This document shows positions 46,980 through 55,572 of a stretch of DNA of 64,000 bases, piece after piece. The position numbers and the translations under genes were made by a program. The first letter of the stretch is position 1. Each line of letters opens with the position of its first letter. The DNA comes from Phytoseiulus persimilis (taxonomy: Eukaryota > Arthropoda > Arachnida > Mesostigmata > Phytoseiidae), in assembly GCA_037576195.1 (NCBI GenBank), contig CM075101.1, positions 21,266,001 to 21,330,000 of the forward strand, in the 5' to 3' direction. The notes beneath the pieces are model-generated. The model searched no databases. It saw nothing but the letters and a program-made list of their open reading frames with translations, and had not been told where the DNA came from.

Positions 46980-48002
46980 ATGCGGTTCGGACTCTTACTC
47001 TTCCTCGGTGCTGCCACCGCCCAAAAGTTCGGAAATCAACGTGGAGGAATTCAGAGTCTGAAATCGGTGCCACTCCCTCCTAGAGATTATGTGTCCCCGT
47101 CATACTTGCGACAGCAGAATGAGCCTCCGAAGCCCTTTTCCTACAAGTATGAGGGTCCAGACCCCTATGGAGGACACTCGAGCCATGAATCCACAGGTGA
47201 CGAGAACGGTCGGATCACGGGACAATACACAGTGCAAAACCCCGATGGAAGCTCGCGACTCGTTAGGTATGTGGCCGACCCCGAAACAGGGTTCCACGCA
47301 GAAGTCGAAACCGACGAGGAAGGCACAAAAACATCGGAGCCCGCCAATGTGTCGATAGTTTCAACGGCACCAGAAGAAACGTACCAACCGCAACCAGGAG
47401 CTAATGACTCTAGCAGTGGAAGGAGACCCACTCAAGCCAGGAACGCCTACAGAGCTCCTCAGAGCAAAAGAACCACCTACAATGCTCCCAGACAGCCCGC
47501 ACCTTTCGCGAACACCGCGTACAGGGCTCCACAAACCGCATACCGCGCACCCACCCGGCAACCCACCGCTGGATCCAACCGAGGGCCTCGTCGCAACACT
47601 GCATTGTATCAGCAGGCTAGGGACTACGGTGTACCTCAGAGGAACTACAACGCACCTCAGAGGAACTACAACGCACCTCAGAGGAACTACAACGCACCTC
47701 AGAGGAACTACAACGCACCTCAGAGGAACTACAACGCACCTCAGAGAACCTACAACAACTACCAGCAGGCGAGGTCTGGAGCGTACAGAGGCTCTCCTCA
47801 AAATTCTGCTTTGAACCAGCGACGAACTTTCGATAACCCTTCGTTAGACTTCAAGTACAATACAAACGCATCCAATCGGGGAACCCAATCAAGATTTGGA
47901 ACGCTCCGACCGAACTATGCAGATCCAGCTTATAGCTCGAACTCTTTGAGATCGAATGCGCTAACCAACAATCTGTCCACTCAAAACAGATTCACTGTAT
48001 AG
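46980..48002 (+). CDS. Cuticle protein with R&R chitin-binding domain and NYNAPQR repeats
   Basis: Secreted structural protein that binds chitin through an extended Rebers-Riddiford domain. The single exon encodes 340 residues from ATG 46980, which starts the signal peptide (Met-Arg-Phe-Gly-Leu-Leu-Leu-Phe). The chitin-binding core spans roughly residues 42-115: Pro-Phe-Ser-Tyr-Lys-Tyr-Glu-Gly, Gly-Gln-Tyr-Thr-Val-Gln-Asn-Pro-Asp-Gly, Val-Arg-Tyr-Val-Ala-Asp and Gly-Phe-His-Ala. This is the chelicerate variant of RR-2 type. The remaining two thirds is Arg/Gln/Ala/Tyr/Asn-rich, with Tyr-Arg-Ala-Pro units and five nearly perfect Asn-Tyr-Asn-Ala-Pro-Gln-Arg repeats. Such Tyr-rich repeats suit cross-linking. 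It is the first of a tandem pair with the gene at 48535. The lack of an intron after the signal peptide is unusual for cuticle genes. Confidence 0.92.
   Translation: MRFGLLLFLGAATAQKFGNQRGGIQSLKSVPLPPRDYVSPSYLRQQNEPPKPFSYKYEGPDPYGGHSSHESTGDENGRITGQYTVQNPDGSSRLVRYVADPETGFHAEVETDEEGTKTSEPANVSIVSTAPEETYQPQPGANDSSSGRRPTQARNAYRAPQSKRTTYNAPRQPAPFANTAYRAPQTAYRAPTRQPTAGSNRGPRRNTALYQQARDYGVPQRNYNAPQRNYNAPQRNYNAPQRNYNAPQRNYNAPQRTYNNYQQARSGAYRGSPQNSALNQRRTFDNPSLDFKYNTNASNRGTQSRFGTLRPNYADPAYSSNSLRSNALTNNLSTQNRFTV
47634..47752 (+). repeat. 21-bp coding tandem repeat
   Basis: Five essentially identical 21-base units (AACTACAACGCACCTCAGAGG) plus diverged flanking half-units lie inside the cuticle gene and encode the NYNAPQR repeat. 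Near-identity at the DNA level suggests recent expansion. Confidence 0.92.
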
Positions 48003-48534
48003 GGAACCCCGGTTGAGACAGTAGGTTTCGCCATAGGTTTGATTCCCGGGGTTCTCCATATCTGCTGTCATCAACTGCTCCGGATTTCGTCTGTTGTTTC
48101 TGAAATGAAGACTGAATAGATCCATCGAAACCGTCTCGGACATGTGTCTTTGTTCAACGTCAGGCGTCGTATTTTGAATCTCTTCGGCGATTTATAGTTT
48201 TTAGCTCCCAGGATCGCATCGCTATGGCGAGAAATTATCCGCTCTGGAATTCCGTGATTTCCTGAATGCAATTCTCTCATCGGCTCAGCTTTGTCTTCGC
48301 TCATCTTGGTCCCGGCTGATACGGTTGCTCTACTATACGTTGTTGGCGCAGGCGGTTGAAGGGACCGTTCCGGCGACCGATGTCCAGCAAGAAAGCGAGC
48401 GAGGGACTCGTATCGCCACGCTTACCCCACGCCGGAGTGACCTTCAAGGATTTTTATCGTTTTGTGTTTGTTGTCAGACACGGTACAGCTCGCTGACCAG
48501 TGACCGTGCCGCTCGGTGATTTTTTCGCGCAGCC

Positions 48535-49023
48535 ATGAAGTTCGTGCTTTCGCTTCTGCTCGTAGGGGCCGCCAGTGCTCAACATTACAGAGGTTACGGA
48601 GTCCAAACACTGCAGTCTGTGCCGTTGCCCCCACCAGGCTACGTGTCCCCCTCGCTTCTCCGTGAGAAATTGGAACCCCCGAAGCCGTTCGCTTTCAAAT
48701 ATGAAGGACCAGATGCTCACGGAGGTTATTCGAGTCATGCTGCCCAAGGGGACGCTTACGGTCGAGTCAGCGGCCAGTACACCGTTCAAAATCCTGACGG
48801 AACCTCTCGGTTAGTCAAATACGTCGCAGACCCTCATTACGGCTTCAATACCGAAGTGGATACCAACGAAGAAGGCACGAAGACTTCGGCCCCAGCGAGC
48901 GCTCTGATCAAATCATCTGCCCCAGAAGAAGGCTACTATCCTCAGACTAAGAAGGCCGTCTACGCTGCTCCAGCTTACGCAGCACCCGTCGCTTACCACG
49001 GCTATCGTTCTCGTGCATCGTAG
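48535..49023 (+). CDS. Cuticle protein, R&R chitin-binding domain
   Basis: Secreted cuticle structural protein of 162 residues in one exon. It has a signal peptide Met-Lys-Phe-Val-Leu-Ser-Leu-Leu-Leu-Val-Gly, then Val-Pro-Leu-Pro-Pro-Pro-Gly-Tyr-Val-Ser-Pro. The R&R core at about 48-120 has Pro-Phe-Ala-Phe-Lys-Tyr-Glu-Gly, Gly-Gln-Tyr-Thr-Val-Gln-Asn-Pro-Asp-Gly, Val-Lys-Tyr-Val-Ala-Asp and Gly-Phe-Asn-Thr-Glu-Val. A short Ala/Tyr/Pro tail follows. It is clearly a paralog of the neighbour ending at 48002, with the same spacing from signal peptide to domain. It lacks the long repeat tail. Confidence 0.93.
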   Translation: MKFVLSLLLVGAASAQHYRGYGVQTLQSVPLPPPGYVSPSLLREKLEPPKPFAFKYEGPDAHGGYSSHAAQGDAYGRVSGQYTVQNPDGTSRLVKYVADPHYGFNTEVDTNEEGTKTSAPASALIKSSAPEEGYYPQTKKAVYAAPAYAAPVAYHGYRSRAS

Positions 49024-49190
49024 TTCTGAAACTGTCCCCGACTCATCCCGTCCCCGTATGTGACGATCGGTTTTCTGAATTCCGATACTTGCCCCACCCC
49101 TCGCATTTTTAATTGTTGGAGAGCGAGGGTTCACCTCTTCCGTGACCGGGATGTCCTCACCGGCCTGTGCGCCAGAAGACGAAAAGATGC

Positions 49191-49209
49191 AATAAATAAG
49201 TTATTTATT
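49191..49209. terminator. Palindromic bidirectional poly(A) site
   Basis: AATAAATAAGTTATTTATT is a perfect palindrome around its central base. It gives overlapping AATAAA signals on both strands, 168 bases after the second cuticle gene. It also overlaps the stop codon (49205-49207) of a candidate minus-strand gene. Confidence 0.55.
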
Positions 49210-49402
49210 GAAAACTCATTCGAACTTGAATCCCCAGTAGTGCAGAAAAACTCCGCGACTTTTCGCCCCGACAACGATTGCGACGAACGACCTTTACGTA
49301 GTCAGCTTTCACAGACATCAAACCGGTCGCAGCGACAGGAAGGGAAGGAACGCGCGTTTCGCCATCTAATTCAACTTTTGGCTCAGAAACGAAAATATCA
49401 GC
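49205..49402 (-). CDS. Terminal exon of an unidentified minus-strand gene
   Basis: A 65-codon frame follows an acceptor (CCCGTAG) and ends at TAA within the palindromic poly(A) site. It encodes Asp-Ile-Phe-Val-Ser-Glu-Pro-Lys-Val-Glu-Leu-Asp-Gly-Glu then a basic C-terminus. Its composition is clearly protein-like, but I recognise no family. Possible upstream exons include a frame at 49896-50198 with a hydrophobic stretch. The join is not resolved. Confidence 0.35.
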   Translation of the reverse strand, partial: ADIFVSEPKVELDGETRVPSLPVAATGLMSVKADYVKVVRRNRCRGEKSRSFSALLGIQVRMSFQ

Positions 49403-50277
49403 CTACGGGTGCCAACGGAACCAGCCCACCCTTGTTCCAAGACCGGCCGAAACTAGACCCAAACATTCCGGCTTCATCTTTGCAATACAGTTGAACATAA
49501 GCGGATAAATGACAGTTCACAACAAGCCGTCGCTTTCCCGAAATCAACTCGTTTCCGCATGCAGTTCGCCGGAGATCGCGCGCAGGCTTGCTCTCCTTCC
49601 AGATTTGCTCAACCTCCGAAGGTGGCGCAGTGCTCGCAAACTTTCCTTCGAGCTCCACATGCTCCTTGTTTACTACAGTTTGTCGGGTGGAGATCTGACC
49701 TCGGTGGCGATAGGACGAGGCGTTCCACGATTTCTACCGATGCATTTGTCTAGTTGGGACAGAAATTAACGATCTGTTTGAGATATTGAAAATTCTGCTG
49801 ACTTTAAACCCGTGCAACGATTGGTAGACAGAGATGCCATACGCCATCGACCATCCTGGAGGTTCGATCCCTGTGTTCAGGGTGAGTGGGAGTTCTCAAA
49901 ACAGTGGACTCATGATTCGAAAGCCACGGAATGCCGATACTTGAAATTCCCGCGGATCATGCTCTGAGCTATTCGACTCTACTAAGGGTAGACTCCATGG
50001 GTGGCCAGCTTGGGTCTCCGTTGTCGAGCATGACAACACTGACCGAAGATAGAATATAGCTAGTCCTGCGGCTGCCGTCGCGGCTCTCGCAATCAAGTTG
50101 TCCGTCCGAGTTGTCCGATTGCTCCCGTTGTCTGCCCATATTGTTTTGTTCGATGGGCAGCGTCGAATACGATCTCCGCGACTGACTAATCTGGGCACGA
50201 GTTAAAATCGTGATCTGAGAGGAATCCTCAACTGTTGGGGCGACTTGTCGACTTGAAAACTGGATGCGTTGCGGAAT

Positions 50278-50283
50278 TTTATT
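50278..50283 (-). terminator. Poly(A) signal for the 50.3-50.8 kb gene
   Basis: TTTATT on the plus strand is AATAAA on the minus strand, about 20 bases after the stop codon at 50302. Confidence 0.5.
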
Positions 50284-50301
50284 GCTGAATACGACGACCG
50301 C

Positions 50302-50770
50302 TCAGGCGCTGACCAGGAGCCCGACGAATAAAAAGAGATTTCGATAGCGCTTATCGACGTTCATCTTGACGATGTCCCCGTAATCACTATGTTCAGTGAC
50401 GCGATCATCATCGTTATGATTCCGACAGGGATCAATCGCGACTGCCTTCGGCTCAAAGTGGAAACTTGGTGTCAGGACACCTGAATTTAGTTGCTGTGGG
50501 CTGTCGAAATGAGTCTGAGCTGTGCCACTCGGTTGCACAGGTATGGTGTCGATAGTCGTTGCGGGATTTGTCTGCTTTGAATTATTCGCTTACTATCGAC
50601 CCGAGCGAAGCGACCGCTATCAAAACATTATGAGCTATCCGTGAGGCTTTGGGATGGGGAGCTTGTTTCGCTCTGCGGTGTTGTCTGAGGGCGACTTGCG
50701 CAGTCATCTGAGAGCTCCCAGTCTGCTCCAGTGGAAAGAAAGCAGTCACTCGGCATGACAAATGCTTCAT
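50302..50770 (-). CDS. Small membrane-type protein, unidentified, two exons
   Basis: This is a candidate gene of 122 residues. Exon 1 (50594-50770) starts at ATG 50770, has a basic region and then a hydrophobic segment (Val-Leu-Ile-Ala-Val-Ala-Ser-Leu-Gly), and ends at a strong donor (ATA/GTAAGC). Exon 2 (50302-50493) follows an acceptor (CCCACAG) in matching phase 0. It ends with Arg-Asn-Leu-Phe-Leu-Phe-Val-Gly-Leu-Leu-Val, a second hydrophobic segment at the very C-terminus. A poly(A) signal follows at once. I do not recognise the family; the layout suits a small organelle or ER membrane protein. The start lies about 450 bases from the divergent secreted-protein gene. Confidence 0.4.
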
Positions 50771-51226
50771 TTCAAGCGGAATGTCCAGGTTGACGCTCGG
50801 TCTGTTAGTTTGCCGATTATTCCTCCTTTGTCTCCTGTTGAATCGATGGATTCGTCGTGATTTCCATATCTCAGTCTATCTGGCATCATATCTTCCTTAC
50901 ATCTCCACTTCCCGGGCTCCGGTTCTGCTGGGGCGTCACGCGATATAAGTTGAGAGATCCGGCTGCATCTGCGGCATTCTTTTCCCACTGCTTGGAAAAG
51001 CAACAGCCGTTGGTTAGAACAAGAAGTGTGGGCGAAGCGGTGCCTCTCCGAGAGACGGGACGACTCTACACCTTGGATACTCACTGAGTTATCGACACAT
51101 TGGACTCGACTCGTTTGCACATGCTCCGACACGAACAGACTCTCCCGGAACGCTCCGTGACGTGGTTGCGTGGACTCAAGCGCAAGTTTCGAACGTGAAC
51201 GTCGGACGCTACGGTCGTTGAGGATC

Positions 51227-51577
51227 ATGTCGCTCAGATTTCGAAGCGCCGTGGCTCTGTGTTTCCTTGGATGTCTCTGCGTCGCAGCCGGGGGTTTCGA
51301 GATGCTGAAGTTGAAGAAGCTCGCGAAGTGGGCCATCATCGGGAAAGCCCTGCAGCCGAACGTCATTCCCATTCCATTCCCGATGATGGGAGGCGGATTC
51401 CCTCCGATGCCCATGCCACCTCATCCAGGTGTTCCTTTGCCGCCGCCACCTCCACACTATGCACAACCTCCCATGCCGTACCCCATTCCCGTGCCGATTC
51501 ACCATCACCACCACCATGTCGTCTCGATGAATACTGGTGAACACCATCATGTGCACCGCTCACGTAAAGCGAAGTAG
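51227..51577 (+). CDS. Secreted Pro/His-rich protein
   Basis: A single exon of 116 residues. The signal peptide (Ser-Ala-Val-Ala-Leu-Cys-Phe-Leu-Gly-Cys-Leu-Cys) is followed by a short basic helix (Leu-Lys-Leu-Lys-Lys-Leu-Ala-Lys-Trp). After this comes a Pro/Met/Gly-rich middle with runs of Pro, then six consecutive His, then Glu-His-His-His-Val-His and a basic C-terminus. Start at ATG 51227 because it opens the signal peptide; an upstream in-frame start at 51170 is not ATG-led. No known family. The composition fits a cuticle-associated, metal-binding or antimicrobial peptide, but none of these is shown. A long antisense frame over the same bases is treated as a shadow. Confidence 0.6.
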   Translation: MSLRFRSAVALCFLGCLCVAAGGFEMLKLKKLAKWAIIGKALQPNVIPIPFPMMGGGFPPMPMPPHPGVPLPPPPPHYAQPPMPYPIPVPIHHHHHHVVSMNTGEHHHVHRSRKAK

Positions 51578-53077
51578 TCGAGCTTCGCTGTGTTTGAAAG
51601 TTTGCGTTCCAAGGGTTAAGTTTCCGGTGCAAGTCGACCGAAGATACGACATCGCCTACTTCGCGAATTCTATCCTGGGTGCATACGTCGAGTTCCTAAT
51701 CGGAACGAGCTGATCAGAACGCCCGCAAAGCAACCATCCTCAACCACAGAGACCCATCGGTGCCGATCAGCTGATATTAACTCTCTTGTGTTCATTCCCA
51801 TAATTGTTCCCCGACCCTAGTCCCTCCTTCAGTGAAAATCAGGAGGGAGAATGAGCCCGGAACAGAGGCCATGCATTAGAAACCAAGGATCCGGATTCGA
51901 TTTCTATGTTGAGCCGTCAATGGTTTGGAGTTCTGTTTGCTTTTTGTTCGTATCGTGCTTCCAAGCCCCTGGAGATTAATAGTTTGCTGGAACACTGTTC
52001 TGATCGGCATACTTCTCCGATGAGGAGGCGTTTAATTCAAGTATCGTGCCGCATACTTGAGCGTGAACCAATCGGAAAATAAACATGGGGAGTTCGTCAG
52101 TATCGGAACCCTCCTGATTTGATAGCACTGATTCCGGTTCGCTTGTGCGAATCTCTCTCTAGAATCTTCAGAGGTCGTTGCCAGGGCCCTATGTGAGATT
52201 CCTCGTTGATTGGAGCCCCCGGGCGCTGTGGAGAATTCATTCATGGTCCAGGAAACGAAACGAATCACGGTGACTAGGGAATCGCTCACAACAATCCGCC
52301 CGATGATATTTTGAATTTCATTCTCGACTGCATTTCCCCCATTCTAAATCTTCAACGAAAATAAACTCGGGTTTTTATGCCATCACTGCCCTCCTCGGAA
52401 GCACGTTCGCCAGTATGAATTAATTTAATATGCTTCTGTGATCATTGTGATGAAAAAGTGACAATCGAGTCCATACGATCGCGGGATGGTCGAGCTCGTG
52501 TCAAGTCTGTTCCAATCAGCCATCGAGTCGCCCACATTTTCGCTGGGCTCTAGATTCATTCTCCGCGCCGAGAGGTCGCAGCATTGAAACAACAAGCAAT
52601 GGTTATTTTCAAAGCGGCTGTTTGTGATTTCGAAGTTTCTTCGCACAATGAGAATGATTTGACCCGTCTAAGAAACTGTTTCTTCTCATGAGCAAGAGTG
52701 AGAGAAATCACTTACGGGAAGTCCGTCAGAGAATACTTCGGCGGCGCCATCTGGTGGTTGCGAGCTCAAACAGGGCACGGGCGGTAACGTTCGAATGAAC
52801 GCCGTGAGTGGTCTGCCTACCCGTCTGCCTGCGTGCCGGGCTGCCGTGCTGACTGGCTTCCTTGGTTGCTGTCGTTGGCCAGCAGCTCCCAAATAACAAC
52901 AGTCTGCTGCTCTTCCACGGCAGCTCTCACACAGCATCTGCAGTGAAGGCGAAAGCCGATTTTGGTGTGTGGGGCGACGTCTTCTCACTTTTCTGACGGG
53001 ACTCTTGCTCCTTGGAGGAAACTAAAGCTCCGTGTAGTTCCTTGCATGACCCGGTGTTGAGCTCGCCAGGTGTGAGG
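51578..53077. other. No gene recognised
   Basis: Intergenic. A CTGCCTACCCGTCTGCCTGC-like low-complexity patch lies at about 52.81-52.86 kb. The last 150 bases are probably the 5' leader of the exon at 53078. Confidence 0.4.
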
Positions 53078-53193
53078 ATGGATTTCCTGTTCAACAACCT
53101 TCGTGACCATCTCGCCAAGCAGGGAGTGCCAGTGGACATACTTCAAGGAGGTGGAGGAGGCGGCTTCGGCGGCTACGGAGGATCGGGATACAG
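53078..53193 (+). CDS. Gly-rich first exon, possibly alternative calpain start
   Basis: ATG 53078 opens a frame with Leu-Phe-Asn-Asn-Leu-Arg-Asp-His-Leu-Ala-Lys-Gln, then a run of six Gly and Gly-Tyr repeats. It ends at TACAG/GTTCAT in phase 2. Gly-rich heads like this are known in calpain subunits and penta-EF-hand proteins. The next genuine exons on this strand are those of the calpain gene. A phase-2 acceptor exists at 56070 (GATAG, next base completes the codon), which would make this an upstream promoter/exon for calpain with a 2.9-kb intron. The alternative is an independent small gene. Confidence 0.4.
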
Positions 53194-55572
53194 GTTCATG
53201 CTTAAATCCGTTTCATTTCCGATATGCACACAGTAGGTTGTGGACTGCGCGATTGATGGTGCGTGATAGGCTGTCAACCGAGGTTGATCTCGCGCGCGTG
53301 ATCCCTCAAACCGAATCGTTGGCCATCCTCAGTATACGCGTCTGGGACGTTTTTTTTTCGAGCCAGGAACCAGCTGACGCGTCCCTCTCAACTCCTGTAC
53401 AACTCGGGACGGTGGGTCGCTGACACTCTCGTGCGCCAGGCTTCTGAGAAAGCCAATTTCGTCGACAGTCTCTTGACAATGGCGAGCCCACCTGGCTCAT
53501 GATTGAGTTCCGAGCAACATTAACAGAATCTCGATTCCTTTGATTGTGCGCCTTGCTCTGACTCGACTCGAATGCATCGGGCTTGATGAGCGTGTCCGTG
53601 AGGGCGGCGGTGTATCATCTAGACCGTGCATTGTAATAAAATGATGACGTGACCAACGCCCCCTGCGGAAGTTATAGACCGTTGCTGAAATGCCCAAACA
53701 TCCCATGCCGCAGAAATACTGTGCCCAACAGAGATTCCGGTCGCGTGGGGCCGCCTCAGTTCGCGGAACTCTCCGACAAATCGTTTACGTGAAGCTTCTG
53801 CTTACACAAATCGAGAAGGTCGAGCCAGCCCGCTTCGATGAGACTCTGCTTGAACTCTTTTCTAGAGATTGAAGAGCTTGGCCTGGACGAATCTCTCCAA
53901 CGCCTCCCGGGAACAGTCGTCAGGCTGAAACCGATCGTGGATAATCATTTGAGACGCGCGCTCGAATTTCGATGGATGCGATTTTTCGTCGCCGAACACT
54001 CGATAACGTGCGCATATGTCACCGGGTGGGGCCGTTCGATGACTCTGTCCACAATGTACTCACTTCCAGAGTGCAATGATCTCCAGATCGTAGAAGTACA
54101 TCATAGAGTCATTGCGGGCGTTGACTCATTCCGATTTCACCTTTCCCGAATGGGTTCTGCAGATCGGCAGCTGGATATGTTCCAATATCTCAGCCGAGAA
54201 ACTCTTTGTTCCAGTTGACAAGTGACTCGCTCGGTCGACTTGTTGCTCGCCGGCGTTTGCTCTAGACAGCATCTTTCGGATGATAACTCTTCATTTCCGA
54301 TCTTCCATCTGCGGGGACCCGTTGCGTCAGCAGACTGCGCTCACGGGGCATGGATTCCAAGCTTTCCGGTGTATTCATATTGATGACATCATATCGGAAC
54401 GTTCAGCATCGGTAGAAAGCCTCACTCAACAGTCGTGGCCCATCGGGGTAGCGGATTCGGGGCATTCGCCTCTCCGGCAGCTCGAAATGTTTAAGCGCAT
54501 TCAGCTTTTCTGTACGCAGGGGCGTTTCAATGTTTTCATTGACCTCAGATACGCCGAAGGCCATGGAATTACATTCGAATAACCGGCGTTGCTTTCGCCT
54601 GCTTGGCTCCAGGGACTCAGGTCAAGTTTGCAAGAGCATGCGCTTGGTCGAGATCAGACATAATAGAAATCTATTACCATTCTGCCTCGGAACGAGAGCT
54701 CATATATCCGACAAAACTCACTCAGCGAATATCTATCGCAAAGCCGGATTCGCGAGCACTTCGTTTCGTACTAGCAGAGTCGCTGAGCACGCTTCCGGGC
54801 TGGACGGTTCAGAAGCGGAGCGGTGGTTTTCCGCACGCAGGAAATCAAAACAGTTGGGTATTTCGCGCGACTTGACTGAAAATTCTCGACGCCAGAGCAG
54901 GCGTGATTGCGCCGCAGGATTATATGGTAGTTCAACTCCCCAGTGCAGTTTCGCCCGAGACGAAGGCTCCGAGTATTATGCTAGTTCTTTGAGAACAGCC
55001 CATATTCCGAGCAAACTAATCGGAACACGTAACGCTAGAGGGATTGCGCCGACGTGAGTGTTTCGAAATTCTGATCACACAGCTCACGACAGGCAGACGG
55101 CGGTTTAATCCAAAACGTAGAGTAACAAACGCTAGACAGGGAGGGAAGTGGGAGTGGGTCTTTTCTGAACTCGCGAACTAGTCTCGGAAGCTCGGATTGC
55201 GCCCCCGAGCCAGGGAAAATATTTTGCAGAAATTCGCTGCACCCTGGAAAAGCATCTGTTCTCAAACCGACTCGGTGCTATGGTTTACTCTCCCAACCGG
55301 AGAGATTATCCACGAAGTTGACTCAGACTCGAAGGCGACCCTAGTCGATTGTTCGCCCTTCCTCTTCAAAGGGTGAGAGTCCGGCATGTTCGCCGGGTGT
55401 GGCATGCCCCCTGAACGCAACTGGTGGCACAAGGTACCAAGCGGTTCCGAAGTGTGTGAACTCGAGTCGAGTGCGGCGACTCGGACTTGAGAATTCATTC
55501 CATCTCCGCGCTCAGTCTGCAATAGTTGTCTGCGACCATTGTTTCACGAGACTTCCTGAGATAATTTGAAGT
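53194..55572. other. Possible long calpain intron; unassigned frames
   Basis: A plus frame at 53838-54218 opens at an ATG for 126 codons without motif. On the minus strand, 53756-53861 encodes a short segment resembling the ENY2/Sus1 helix pattern. Frames at 54.5-55.06 kb have no recognisable content. No gene is called. Confidence 0.35.

Noticed and set aside
47361-47801. Repetitive minus-strand frame opposite the cuticle gene
   Set aside because: It is a shadow of the 21-base coding repeat; the plus strand has a signal peptide and a chitin-binding domain.
49840-49885. tRNA-like T-loop (GGTTCGATCCC)
   Set aside because: The T-arm and acceptor stems do not pair, and no D-arm or anticodon arm is present at the right spacing.
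50767-51414. 215-codon minus-strand frame opposite the Pro/His-rich gene
   Set aside because: It is antisense to the better-supported secreted protein, and it begins in the repetitive Pro/His codons.
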